From Akebia trifoliata (lineage: Eukaryota; Streptophyta; Magnoliopsida; Ranunculales; Lardizabalaceae): a stretch of DNA of 64,000 nt. The stretch's first letter is position 1; each line of letters starts with the position of its first letter. Position numbers and translations under genes: made by a program. The notes beneath the pieces are model-generated. The model was not told the origin of the DNA and made no database searches. It saw only the letters and a list, made by a program, of their open reading frames with translations. Where the stretch lies: NCBI GenBank assembly GCA_017979445.1, contig CM030711.1, positions 43,943,560 to 44,007,559 on the forward strand. Reading direction: 5' to 3'. Of this stretch, positions 1-9,610 are shown one piece after another.

Positions 1-621
1 ATTGGGAGTCTGTTATATGCAGTTAGAGTCTAGTGGAAGTAGTGGTTGGTTGGGACTAAGTAAACATGGGAGAAATGGAGTCCTTTGTACCATGGTCACC
101 AAGTCGAGGTCCAGGAATAAGTCGACAAGGGAAAAAGTAAAAAAAAAAACGAAAAAATTGGGAAAAAATCGAAATAGTGTTAAGACAATGTATTTTTTTC
201 TACTAAGTGGTGTTATCATTTATATCATCAAATCCTATTTTAAACTATAAGAATAAATTATCTTTGAAAAATCCCTTCTAAAATAGCTTACTCAGCACAC
301 ACACACAAAAATCACATTTTTTGTGTGTTTAAATCGCGACTTTTTCAATCGTCAATCTTTAAAATCGCGATTTAAACACAATTTTTTTAAAAAGTCGGCG
401 ACTTTGTTGACTATGCTTTGTACTTGTATTTATTTCAGATTAATGAAATACAAAAACATTTGTTTTGCTCTACAAATTCTTTGTTATAGGATTGGAGGAA
501 CGGATTTCCCTCAAAGAGAATCCAACATTTACAGATATCTTCCTTCTCTTCCACCATTCTATCCAAGAACAATACCTGCTCCAGACCAATTGGTCTCTCT
601 AATTAACAGAGGTTCCTATCA
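1..621 (+). mobile_element. 5' LTR of a Ty3/gypsy element (truncated by window start)
   Basis: Positions 1-90 and 422-621 match the 3' LTR at 5115-5406 plus 6131-6141. The 3' copy shows that about 134 bases of this LTR lie outside the window. The LTR ends in TATCA at 621, three bases before a tRNA-iMet primer site. I count about 20 differences between the two LTRs over roughly 290 aligned bases, mostly transitions, so the element is old. The copy is split by a separate insertion at 91-415. Confidence 0.85.
91..415. mobile_element. hAT-type MITE inserted in the 5' LTR
   Basis: A 325-bp insertion absent from the 3' LTR. It is flanked by an 8-bp direct repeat CTTTGTAC at 83-90 and 416-423, the duplication size typical of hAT elements. 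Its ends form imperfect inverted repeats: the left end reads CATGGTCACCAAGTCG and the right end, reverse-complemented, CATAGTCAACAAAGTCG. An internal palindrome (TGTGTTTAAATCGCGA and its complement) lies at about 324-380. It codes for no transposase, so it is a non-autonomous element. Confidence 0.75.
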
Positions 622-624
622 AAT

Positions 625-641
625 TGGTATCAGAGTAGGTT
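625..641 (+). other. Primer binding site, tRNA-iMet type
   Basis: TGGTATCAGAGTAGGTT begins three bases after the LTR end. It is the expected complement of the 3' end of initiator methionine tRNA, with one or two changes. It marks the start of the internal region. Confidence 0.8.
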
Positions 642-647
642 GGGACC

Positions 648-1539
648 ATGGCTAACCCCAGAATAATATCACAGCGTGAAACTGAAATTGAGAGGCTCAA
701 ATCAGCTTCGGAAGAACATAACCAAATGCTAAAGGACATCCTATAGCAACTCATAGCCCTCAACACCAATTATGAGCAGTTGGTGGAGAGTTCTCAGGCT
801 GAACGAGGAAAACGATCAACTGGATGTACCCATGGTTGTCAAATGGCAAAAACATCCCAAACTAAATTGTTTGGATCAATACAAGGTCAGACAATCCAGC
901 TTGATTTCCCTCGTTTTGAAAGTGGTGACCCATCTGGATCGGTTTACCGAGCTGAACAATTTTTCTCATACCATTATACGACACCCGAGCAAAAACTTAG
1001 CATTGCCGGGAGACACTCCCCAATGGTACTACTGGATGGAAAAATCTCAAGGTACACTCACATGGCCTGAATTTGTAGCAACTCTTCATGCTCATTTCGG
1101 GCCTACTGAGTTCGAAGTTATACTTGGAGCCCTTGCTAAATTGAAGTAGGCTTCCTCTGTGAGAGAATATCAATCACAGCTCAAAAAACTCGCTAATCAA
1201 ACCAAAGGAATCAATGAGTCTTTCCTCATTAGTTGCTTCGTTTGTGGGCTCAAGGAAGAAATTAGGATGGACATCCAGATGTTCCTTCCTAACACTCTCA
1301 CAGAGGCAATTGGTCTTGCACGACTACAAGAGGAGAAGCTTAAATCGAGGGGGCGACAAGGACAACCAAATGCTTCTAGGATCCAAACTCCTACAAGCAC
1401 TCCTACTGCGAAGTCATTTATCCCACCAATCAAAAGGCTAACACCAATGGAGGCTAAGGAAGGAAGGAAACGAGGTCTTCATTATAATCGTGACAAGAAA
1501 TTTCATTCCAAGGATGCAAAATCCAAAAATTATTTTTAG
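648..1539 (+). pseudogene. gag: Ty3/gypsy gag (capsid) pseudogene
   Basis: The reading starts at ATG 648, just after the primer site, and continues in several frames. An early stop lies near 745, there is a frameshift near 1060 and a stop near 1147. Recognisable are a leading coiled region, the capsid motif DFPRFESGDPSG (about 905-940), a segment ending in HFGPTEFEV (about 1095), and the retrotransposon-gag stretch around 1159-1350 (REYQSQLKKLANQT, then FVCGLKEEIR). The zinc-knuckle region near 1480-1520 has lost its cysteines. It cannot make a working Gag. Confidence 0.8.
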
Positions 1540-1659
1540 TCAATGGAGGATGGTCTGAAGCAAATGAAGATCAGGGATGCATGGTTGAGCATGATGAGGA
1601 AGTGGGAGACCTCGTTGAAGACTCCCCTGAGATTTCTTTACATGCTATCGCTAGAGCAC

Positions 1660-3530
1660 CGGTGCCTCAAACGATGTGAGTAAAAGGAAGACTGAGATCT
1701 CAACCCATTACCATCTTAGTAGATTTTGGCAGCACCCATAACTTTGTGGATCCTGCTATTGTTAGAAAGATTGGGACTGTGGTGGAGCCCAATAATCGAT
1801 TTAAAGTCATGATCGCCAATGGAGACAGACTTGCTAACTAGACAAGGTGCCAAAGGTTAATCGTCACAGTCCAAGGCCTTACTATAAAGGTTGATTTCCT
1901 CCTCTTGCCATTGGGAGGTTGTTATGTCGTCTCAGGAGCCCATCGATTGCGAAATTTGGGTCTTATCCTTTGGGACTTCACCAAACTATGGATGTGATTC
2001 ATTGTCAATGGGAAGGAGTACACTCTCAATGGACTACCAACAGCAAACATGGAAGTAGTAGGTCGCCAGCAAATGGAGAAAAGCATCTGAAAGCGTGGGA
2101 AAGGATTAGTTTTGGAGCTATACGGTCTTAGTGACCAGAATGTATCTTCACCCGGAGATACAACCCTCAAAAGCTTATTAAAAGAATATAAGGATATCTT
2201 TGCTGAACCAAGAGGGCTACCACCTCCAAGAGCTCAAGATCACCAAATATTGTTTTCCGAAGGGAGTCAGCCAGTTAGCGTCAGACCCCTACCATTACCC
2301 ATATTTTCAAAAAAATGAAATTGAGAAGATTGTCCGAGAAATGCTAGAAGTCGGCATCATACGACCAAGTGTGAGTCCCTATTCCTCGCCTGTATTGCTG
2401 GTTTGAAAACATGATGATAGTTGGTGCCTCTACGTTGATTACCGAGCACTCAATAAGGAGAAGACCAAAGATAAGTTCTCCATCCCTGTTATAGATGAAC
2501 TAATTGAACTTTGTGTGTCTTTATATTATTTTAAGCTGGAACTCCAATCTGGGATCATCAAATATGGGTGCATGAAGAGGACATTCCAAAATGGCCTTTA
2601 GGATCCATGAAGGCCATTATGAGTTTTTGGTCATGCCATTTGGCCTCAATAATGCCCCTTCCACTTTTCAAAGCCTCATGAATGAAATATTCAAACCATA
2701 CTTACGAAAGTTTGAGTTGGTATGTTTTTCATCGATATACTTGTCTACAGTAAGACTAAGGAAGATCTCATTTAAATCATTTAAGGATTAATTTGAATAC
2801 TTTGCGAACTCACAAGCTATATGCCAAGTTGTCAAAATGTAGGTTCAGACAAAGGGAAATTGATTATCTTGGCCACACTATTTCATACCAAGGAGTAGCC
2901 ATGGATCCGACCAATTTCAAGCATATTGGAATGGCCACGTCCGCACACACCCATGTCCTTGCACAGGTTCCTTGGACTCGCCAGGCATTACCGTAATTTC
3001 GTAAGGGATTATTGGAAGGTTGCTGCCCCATTAACAACAATGCTAAAAAAGAACTCTTTTGGATGGTCTGAAGCCGTTGAACAAGCTTTCCAAACTCTTA
3101 AGAAACCTATGACGTGTGCACCGGTTCTTGCTCTTCCAGACTCCATGAAAAAATTTATTATAGAATATGATGCATCTGGAAATGGAGTTGGGAGGCGTTT
3201 TGATGTAAGAAGGTAGACCAATTGCCTTTCTCAGTCAAGCTCTACAAGGACAAAAGCTGAATCTATCAACATATGAGAAGGAGTTGCTTGCTTTCATCAT
3301 CGCTGTGCGGAAATGGCGACCATATCTTCTGGATCGGCGATTTAAGATCCGAACTGATCAAAGGAGTTTGAAGTACCTTTTGGAGCAATGAATCGCCACC
3401 AATGCTCAACAGCAATGGCTAACCAAATCACTTGGGTACGAGTAAGAAATCGAGTATAAGAAAGGAAGGGAGAATAAAGCTGCAGATGCTCTCTCAAGAT
3501 GGAGCAGCCCAAGCCAATTCAGCACCTGTG
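1660..3530 (+). pseudogene. pol: Ty3/gypsy pol: protease, reverse transcriptase, RNase H (broken)
   Basis: Protease: the active-site motif is seen as VDFGSTHNFVDP at about 1715-1755, with S where many families have G-A. RT: SPYSSPVLLV at about 2375-2402, YVDYRALNKEKTKDKFSIP at about 2433-2490, and [20 protein letters not shown] at about 2634-2690; the YxDD region near 2720-2750 is frameshifted. RNase H: EYDASGNGVG near 3165-3195, LSTYEKELLAF near 3260-3295, and the C-terminal KKGRENKAADALSRW near 3455-3505. Stops and frameshifts break every domain. The order protease-RT-RNase H-integrase fixes it as Ty3/gypsy rather than copia. Confidence 0.85.
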
Positions 3531-3589
3531 CCTTCTTGGCTAGATGAAGTAAGAAGCGAGTATGCAACATATCCAAGCATACTTGATAA

Positions 3590-4440
3590 GCTCTAACAGT
3601 GGAAGGAAGGGCGGCTGGACTTGTCGTGCTATTCAGTGGTTAATGGGATTCTTTATCATAAAGGGAAACTCATGTCGAGTACCACATCAGCTATGAGAAT
3701 GTGGTTTTTAAAAGAACTAGATGAAAGTCCTATTGGTGGACATTCAAGCTATCACAAAACACTTAAACGTGTAGCCAATAATTTCTATTGGCATGGGATG
3801 AGAAGGCATGTAAAGGAATTTGTTCGTGAGTGCGACACTTGTCAATGTCATAAAACAGAAAATTTAGCTTCTCCATGTCTCCTCCAACCGTTACCAATTC
3901 CTGAAAAAATTTGGACTGACATCCTTCTCGATTTCATTGAGGGACTGCCGGTCTTGCAAGGGAAGAGTGTTATCTTGACAATGGTTGACCGTCTCTCCAA
4001 GTATGTTGACTTTGTCGTTGTGCCACATCCTTACACAGCTGCATCCATAGCCCAACTATTCATAGATCACATCTTCAAATTACGCGGGATGCCAAAATCA
4101 ATAGTGTGTGATCGGGACTCTACATTCACTGGTCTTTTTTGGCAGGAATTGTTTCGACTACAAGGGACTCGGCTAAAGATGAGCCCAGCTTACCATCCCT
4201 AAACCGATGGGCAAACCGAGGTTGTCAATCGATGTTTGGAGGGCTATTTACGTTGCTTTGCAAGTGGTGGACCAAAAGAACGGGCCAAGAGGCTGCCATG
4301 GGCAGAATGGTGGCACAACACCACCTTCCATTTGTTTAACAAACTCGTGCCATATGAAGCAGATTATGGAGTGCCACCACCCCAGCTAACTACATATGTA
4401 CCGAGTACTACCAAGGCTCAGGCAGTAGAAGCTTAATTAA
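3590..4440 (+). pseudogene. int: Ty3/gypsy integrase (broken)
   Basis: The longest open stretch runs about 3621-4202. The HHCC zinc-binding segment is present: histidines in HKTLKRV and YWHGMRRHV, cysteines in ECDTCQCHK at about 3825-3855. The catalytic core starts with WTDILLDFIEGLP (first Asp near 3915), and VCDRDSTFTGLFWQELF (about 4105-4155) holds the second Asp. A stop at about 4201 precedes the region of the catalytic Glu, which continues frameshifted (YLRCFASGGPKE, then LPWAEWWHNTTFH). Confidence 0.85.
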
Positions 4441-4559
4441 GAATTCGGAATTTAATACTATCACTTTTGAAGGAAAATCTATTAGCATCTCAAGAAAGAA
4501 TGAAACGCTAGGCAGATTGACATCGAACAGAATGAAGGTTTGAGGAAGGTGATTGGGTT

Positions 4560-4967
4560 TATCTCAGATTGCAGCATTATCGACAGACAAATGTGGCCTT
4601 TAGAAAATCAACAAAGCTGTCCCCAAGGTATTTTGGACCTTATAAGATAATTCAGCGAATCAGCCAGGTAGCCTACAAACCAGAGATGTCACCCAGCTCA
4701 AAAGTACACCCGGTGTTTCACATTTTCTGTCTTAAAAGAAAGGTTGGCCAACATATTCATGTTCAAGAAGATCTTCCACCACTCACAGAAGATGAAGAGA
4801 TTCAGCCATTGCCACAAGCAATCCTTGGGAGCTGAATGGTGAAGTGTGGGAACAGGATTGTCACTGATCCAATGGCAAGGGGCTTTATTGGAGGATGCAA
4901 CATGGGAGCGTTACCATTCCCTATTGGAGAGGTTTCCCAATATCAACCTTGAGGACAAGGTTGCTGC
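4560..4967 (+). pseudogene. Integrase C-terminus and chromodomain remnant
   Basis: The segment 4569-4835 carries the conserved KLSPRYFGPYKI and VHPVFHIFCLKRKVG signatures found after the integrase core. After a stop near 4835, another frame gives a chromodomain-like end with WQGALLEDATWERYHSLLE (about 4875-4930), just before the polypurine tract. A C-terminal chromodomain points to the chromovirus branch of Ty3/gypsy. The assignment to a particular clade is not attempted. Confidence 0.65.
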
Positions 4968-4980
4968 AAGGGGGGAGAAT
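4968..4980 (+). other. Polypurine tract
   Basis: AAGGGGGGAGAAT lies directly upstream of the 3' LTR start TGATGTGG at 4981. It is the expected plus-strand primer of an LTR retrotransposon. Confidence 0.8.
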
Positions 4981-6141
4981 TGATGTGGTCAAGCTGCTGA
5001 TGCAAGCTCTCTTGCACGTCAGTAGTGGGGTAATCAGTTAGGAGTCCATGTTGGAGGTAGTTAAGAGTCCACGTAATCTGGGGTTAGTGGGCTGTAGTTG
5101 AGTCTTTAGAAGTTATTGGGAGTCTGTTATGTGCAGTTAGAGTCTAGTGGAAGTAGTGGTTGGTTGGGAGTTAGTAAACATGGGAGAAATGGAGTCCTCT
5201 ATACTTGTATTTATTTCAGATTAATGAAATACAGAGACATCTGTTTTGCTCTACAGATTCCTTGTTATAGGATTGGAGGAATAGATTCCCCTCGAAGAGA
5301 ATCCAACATCTACATTTATCTTCCTTCTCTTCCACCATTCTTCCCAAGAACAATACACGCTTCAGACCAATTGATCTCTCTAATTTTAACCAATTAATAG
5401 AGGTTTTGATGTAGATAGGCTTGCCGACACTTATCTCAATGCCTATGATTGAGTTAAGATGCTTCGAAGAAAAAAATCAGCAGCATTGACTGAGTCAATT
5501 CAGTTTGACCAAGTCAACTTGACCCGAGCTTTGACTGGTCCTCAAGACCTCATCAACTTCTCTTAGGACTCTTTCTTTTATTAAGTTTCTATTTTTTAAG
5601 TTGCTGAAGTAGTCCTAATTAGTTTCTATTTCAATCTTAGAAAGTTTTTTTTCCTAGTTAGTTTCTAATTTGTTTTATGTTTAAAATTCGTTTTTATTCT
5701 TTAGGTCATAATTAGAAGTCCTTTTAGATGTTCAAATTAAGTTTTAATAGGATTAGAAGGTCAGTAATATGTTATAGATAGATTAGGAAGTTACTTTTTA
5801 GTATTTTAGAAGGTTTCTAAGTTGTTATGGAGTTATCTATATAAGGAGCTCCAATAAACAAATTTAGGGAGTTAGTTTTTTTAAGATTGATTAATAAAGA
5901 AAAAAGTGAATTTTATTCTCTTTCTTTGTTTTCTTTTGAGCATAAGAACCTGATATTGATTTTTAATTTTAGTGTTTACAATTGATTTCCATCAATCTCA
6001 AACCCATATTGAAGTTTCTAGTTTGTTTTGCTCGACATAGAGATTCTTCATTACTCCTAGTTCTTGGGATTTCACCTTAGAACCAGATTTTTAACATAGA
6101 CTCTAAGTTTGTGTGTTCTACCCTACATCAGGTTCCTATCA
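4981..6141 (+). mobile_element. 3' LTR of the Ty3/gypsy element, split by a solo LTR
   Basis: The LTR begins TGATGTGG after the polypurine tract, runs to 5406, and resumes at 6131 with GGTTCCTATCA, the exact terminal sequence of the 5' LTR. Without the insertion it is about 437 bp. The missing left flank prevents checking the target duplication of the whole element. Confidence 0.8.
5407..6130. mobile_element. Solo LTR (724 bp) inside the 3' LTR
   Basis: The insertion is bounded by TGATGTAG at the left and CTACATCA at the right, a TG...CA pair with 8-bp inverted ends. It has 5-bp flanks GGTTT (5402-5406) and GGTTC (6131-6135), a 4/5 match as expected for an old target duplication. A TATA-like CTATATAAGGAGCT lies near 5838. 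No primer site, coding sequence or polypurine tract follows, so it is a solo LTR. The family was not identified. Confidence 0.7.
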
Positions 6142-7640
6142 CATTGCCTGACTACTCACCATCAATTATTGTCATACAAACACCATTGTTATTTTATGAC
6201 AATGACTCTATCAAACAGATCATGTGCACATGGAAGTCTCCAAGCTTATACCCATATTCATAATTGGGTAACAAAACCTTCTATTATCTTTCTCAACTTG
6301 ACCATGCTCGCATGCAACCATATCTTATCAATCCATCAAGACATTGATCATCACCAACAGTAGCCCCCATTGACATTGACTGCTCAATCAAAATTAGACA
6401 ATCCAATTTACAATTGCATCCTTCTCTAGTCATCAATTGTTGATTCTTTCTGGAATTTATGCCATCATTTGACCTTCCCATGATTCTTGTCCATCTTTGT
6501 TACATACTTAGATTATAGGAGTAAGGAGTACAATAATAGAATAGATCTTGCTACACAATAGTATTATTAGTTAATTAGGATCTAGGTTAGGGATTTTATT
6601 AGATTTGGATTAGGGTAAATTTAGAATAAAATCAAGTTAGTTAGATTAGGATTTTAATCTTTCTATCTATAAATACCCCTTGTATTCTGATTTGAGAATA
6701 AACCAGAAAATTAATCAAAAATCTTTTTGGGCTTAGGAGATTGACCATCTCGAATTGGTTGAGGTCCGATCTGCCTCGAATCAAATCAGTCTATAATTTT
6801 ATTCACTTTTTATTCTTTATTCGTGGTTTTGATCATCACGATACAATCTAGGGTCATATCAACCTCTCATCGTCAATGGCGATTATGGGACGTTGTTGTT
6901 GGACACACGTCAATAACCTCTGAATCTCCATAGTCAAACATTGCTACTTCAAAACCTGGGATTTCCTTAACCCACTTTTGTTGGATCGTTTAGTTGAAAA
7001 AAACCTCTTCGTGGGTTGTAGTTGCTCAACCCAATCCTTCATCTTCAGTTTGTTTTTTGGGAAAGACAACTCACCCACGGCGCCTTCGTTCACTAAATTC
7101 CTATTTTCAAGGATAAATTAACCAAACTCAACAAAGGATTTTGCTTCAACACATCTCATATAGACTGTTCAATAGATAATTGGGCCTAACAAATTTTGTT
7201 TGACCTCTTGAACCTATGGCCATCAACATCTGATTTTGCCTATTTGTTACAGTTAGATCTTGTAGTTATGTAACTGCTTGTACCACATCTCTCCATAGAG
7301 GAGTTATGTAACTGTTTGTACTACAACTCTCTTTATTTAATAGAAGTTCACCCGGAGATCAAACAATCTGGGAATTTCATATCATCTCAAAAACACCATT
7401 ATTTGTGTCATTAGTATTTCAGTTGTTTTGAAAGTCTGTCTGGCATCAAGCACATTTCTTATGTCAAAATGACTGAGCATGGCTTTCCTGTGTCAGACAG
7501 CCCAGCATGAATGTCACCTGTGTTGGGTGGGAAATCCCAAAACTTGTCACGAGTCTCCCTGTAAAAGGAAGACTAGGACAATGCAAGAGGGATCTTCTGA
7601 ACACAATTAAGTCTGAGCAGAATTGACAGCAAATAAAAAA
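6142..7640. other. Intergenic sequence with LTR-like debris
   Basis: No gene could be supported. The stretch 6490-6860 has an LTR look: AT-rich, a TATA-like CTATAAATACCCC at about 6667-6680, then a downstream leader with polypyrimidine runs. I could not define both ends or a target duplication. Short open frames here show no family signature. Confidence 0.35.
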
Positions 7641-7646
7641 GAATAG

Positions 7647-8415
7647 TTTTGTAGGATCACATTTAATAGTAAATAATTTACTAAGCAGTTTGCACTTTGC
7701 AATGTGTGTGTGTGCTTTAGCCAATCATTCATAGGATGGGGGTCCAACTAACACTGAAAAGTCTAAGAATGATGTAAACCATGAAAGAAGATTTCAAAAA
7801 AATTAGAAACAGACATCAATGTTTAGTTTTAAGATTAATTAACAACCACCCACAATCCACAACTCAAAATTTTATTTGAAAACCAAGCAAATCGTTGAAA
7901 TTGCAGAGTTTTATCATAGACAAAGAGAGCGATAGAGAGAAAGCAATGTACCCACCTGAAGGGCCAATAATGGTGTAAATCCACTGGTAGAGTTTTGTAG
8001 GATCACAGTTTATAGTTCATAATTCTAAAACAAAAATAAAAAAAAGTTTAATAAATTTTTAAAAATATATATACAATTTAAGTTGAAATTTTAGCTAATG
8101 ATTCACTAAATTAATTAGGAAGCTATTAACGGGTTCAAATAACACACACACACACGCACGCAAAAAACAAAAGGCAAAGAAAATAAAAACAAAACCCTGG
8201 TAGAAAATCTGACATGGTTTAGAAACAGGCATCAATGTTTAATTTTCGAACAATCTAACAACAACCCATGATCCAGAATTTCAAACTTTGTTCAAAAACC
8301 AAGCAAAGTGTCGAAATTGGAGAGTTTCATTCATCAATGAAAGAGAATCAAAGAGAGAGAAGAGGGTAATTAGGTACCGACCTGAAGGACCAACGACGGT
8401 GGAGATCCACTGGTA
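7647..8415 (-). repeat. Tandem duplication covering the end of a COP10-like exon and its intron start
   Basis: Two diverged direct copies lie side by side: 7647-7993 and 7994-8415. Both start with TTTTGTAGGATCACA, contain the same AACAGACATCAATGTTTA-type block, a CAAAAACCAAGCAAA-type block and the splice-donor end of the COP10-like exon. The first copy keeps only about 38 bases of the exon (7956-7993, minus strand), ending in the frame of the GPSG motif. Confidence 0.65.
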
Positions 8416-8589
8416 GAGATTGTCACCTTTGGGACCAGCAGAGCAATCATCAGGTGGGTTCGTATTGAATTCGAGCATCTCTGTCTGTATCCTCTTCCCT
8501 GATGAAGACATTGATGTTGTCGATGGCCACGATCTTCCTCCTCCCCCTCCTCCTCCTGAGGTGCTTGTATTGTTCACCCTTGACATCAT
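8382..8589 (-). pseudogene. COP10: COP10-like ubiquitin E2-variant, exon 1 only
   Basis: From the ATG at 8589 the minus strand reads a Ser/Gly-rich tail with a run of seven glycines, then [33 protein letters not shown] and GPSG, followed by a GT splice donor. This is the N-terminus of the UBC fold as found in plant COP10 (a catalytically dead E2 variant of the COP10-DDB1-DET1 complex) and in close UBE2E-type E2s. The position of the first intron, after GPSG, fits COP10. The downstream exons (the HPN/Cys region) are not found at lower coordinates, so this is a gene fragment. An upstream in-frame ATG at 8682 exists, but the CT-rich 5' leader suggests 8589. Confidence 0.65.
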
Positions 8590-8705
8590 TCTCTCTCTCT
8601 CTATCTGTGCGTGTCTATTTGCTGGTTTAAGGATCAGTGTGTGTGAGAGACTCAAGAGGAAACCAAGTCCAGCAACATCCAAAGGGGAGGATCACCTGTA
8701 CTGGT
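8590..8705 (-). promoter_or_regulatory. 5' leader of the COP10-like fragment
   Basis: On the minus strand a GA-rich stretch (read as AGAGAGAGAG next to the ATG) precedes the start codon, as is common in plant 5' leaders. No TATA box could be fixed upstream. Confidence 0.3.
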
Positions 8706-9570
8706 GACTGGTCATCCCATTAAATGGTTAAATTAAAGGATTTTTTATAAGAAACTTATATTAACACTAGTGTGCCAATCACGTGCATCGCACGTAATGG
8801 TATTTTAATTATTATTTTTTTTAAGGTAAAACTGCTTGAAAACCATTGAGAAAATAAGTCATTAAAAGATAATATTTGACGATTAACTATGATTTATTTA
8901 GATGGTTGTACTATAATGCTTTTATACTTGATTTTATAGATCAGAATAATTTATTAAATCGATCAAAACTGTTAGATTGATAATATTATTTTATTTAAAA
9001 TAAATTTATATGAAGCTAACATGAAACTATCAATAATTTAAATTTATTGAATTAATCTAAAATTCATTATAATGAAAATTTAAAATGTGTCAAACCATAT
9101 TAGAAACTCACAATAATTGTATATTTTTTTTTTTAAGTTACAAACTCCCATTGAACGTAATAATGTTTTTGGAATTATTACACCTAAAATATCTTCTAAT
9201 TTGAAAAGTAAGAATTACTTCTGTAACTGATAATTTAAAAAAAAAAATTGAGGTATTTATTTATTACAACGATAGTATGATTTGATATGTAAGAGTTTAA
9301 GCACAATAACAGAAAGTTATTGTGATTTTTATTGACTTTTACTACAGTATTATTTTTATAAATATTTTGCAAATTGTAAATTACATCTGTTACAATACAG
9401 ATAAAATCTTTTATAATGACTTCATTTAATGATTTTTTTTTTATACGTTAACACATTTATTAATGAAAATAAGGGATTTATAACGGAATTAAGTAGTAAT
9501 AGGTTAAATGATTTTGTAGCTTGAGAGAGGTTGTTGTGTAGATAGTGCAAAAAAAGTATATGTAGATAGC

Positions 9571-9573
<3 letters not shown>
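8706..9573. other. AT-rich intergenic DNA
   Basis: No open frame, RNA gene or repeat end could be supported. The composition is strongly AT-rich with T and A runs. Confidence 0.6.

Positions 9574-9608
<35 letters not shown>
9574..9608. repeat. TA microsatellite flanking a foldback element
   Basis: About 17 TA units run up to the base before the element end GGGGACGGTTCG. The matching tract after the right end is at 13990-14003. Confidence 0.9.
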
Positions 9609-9610
<2 letters not shown>

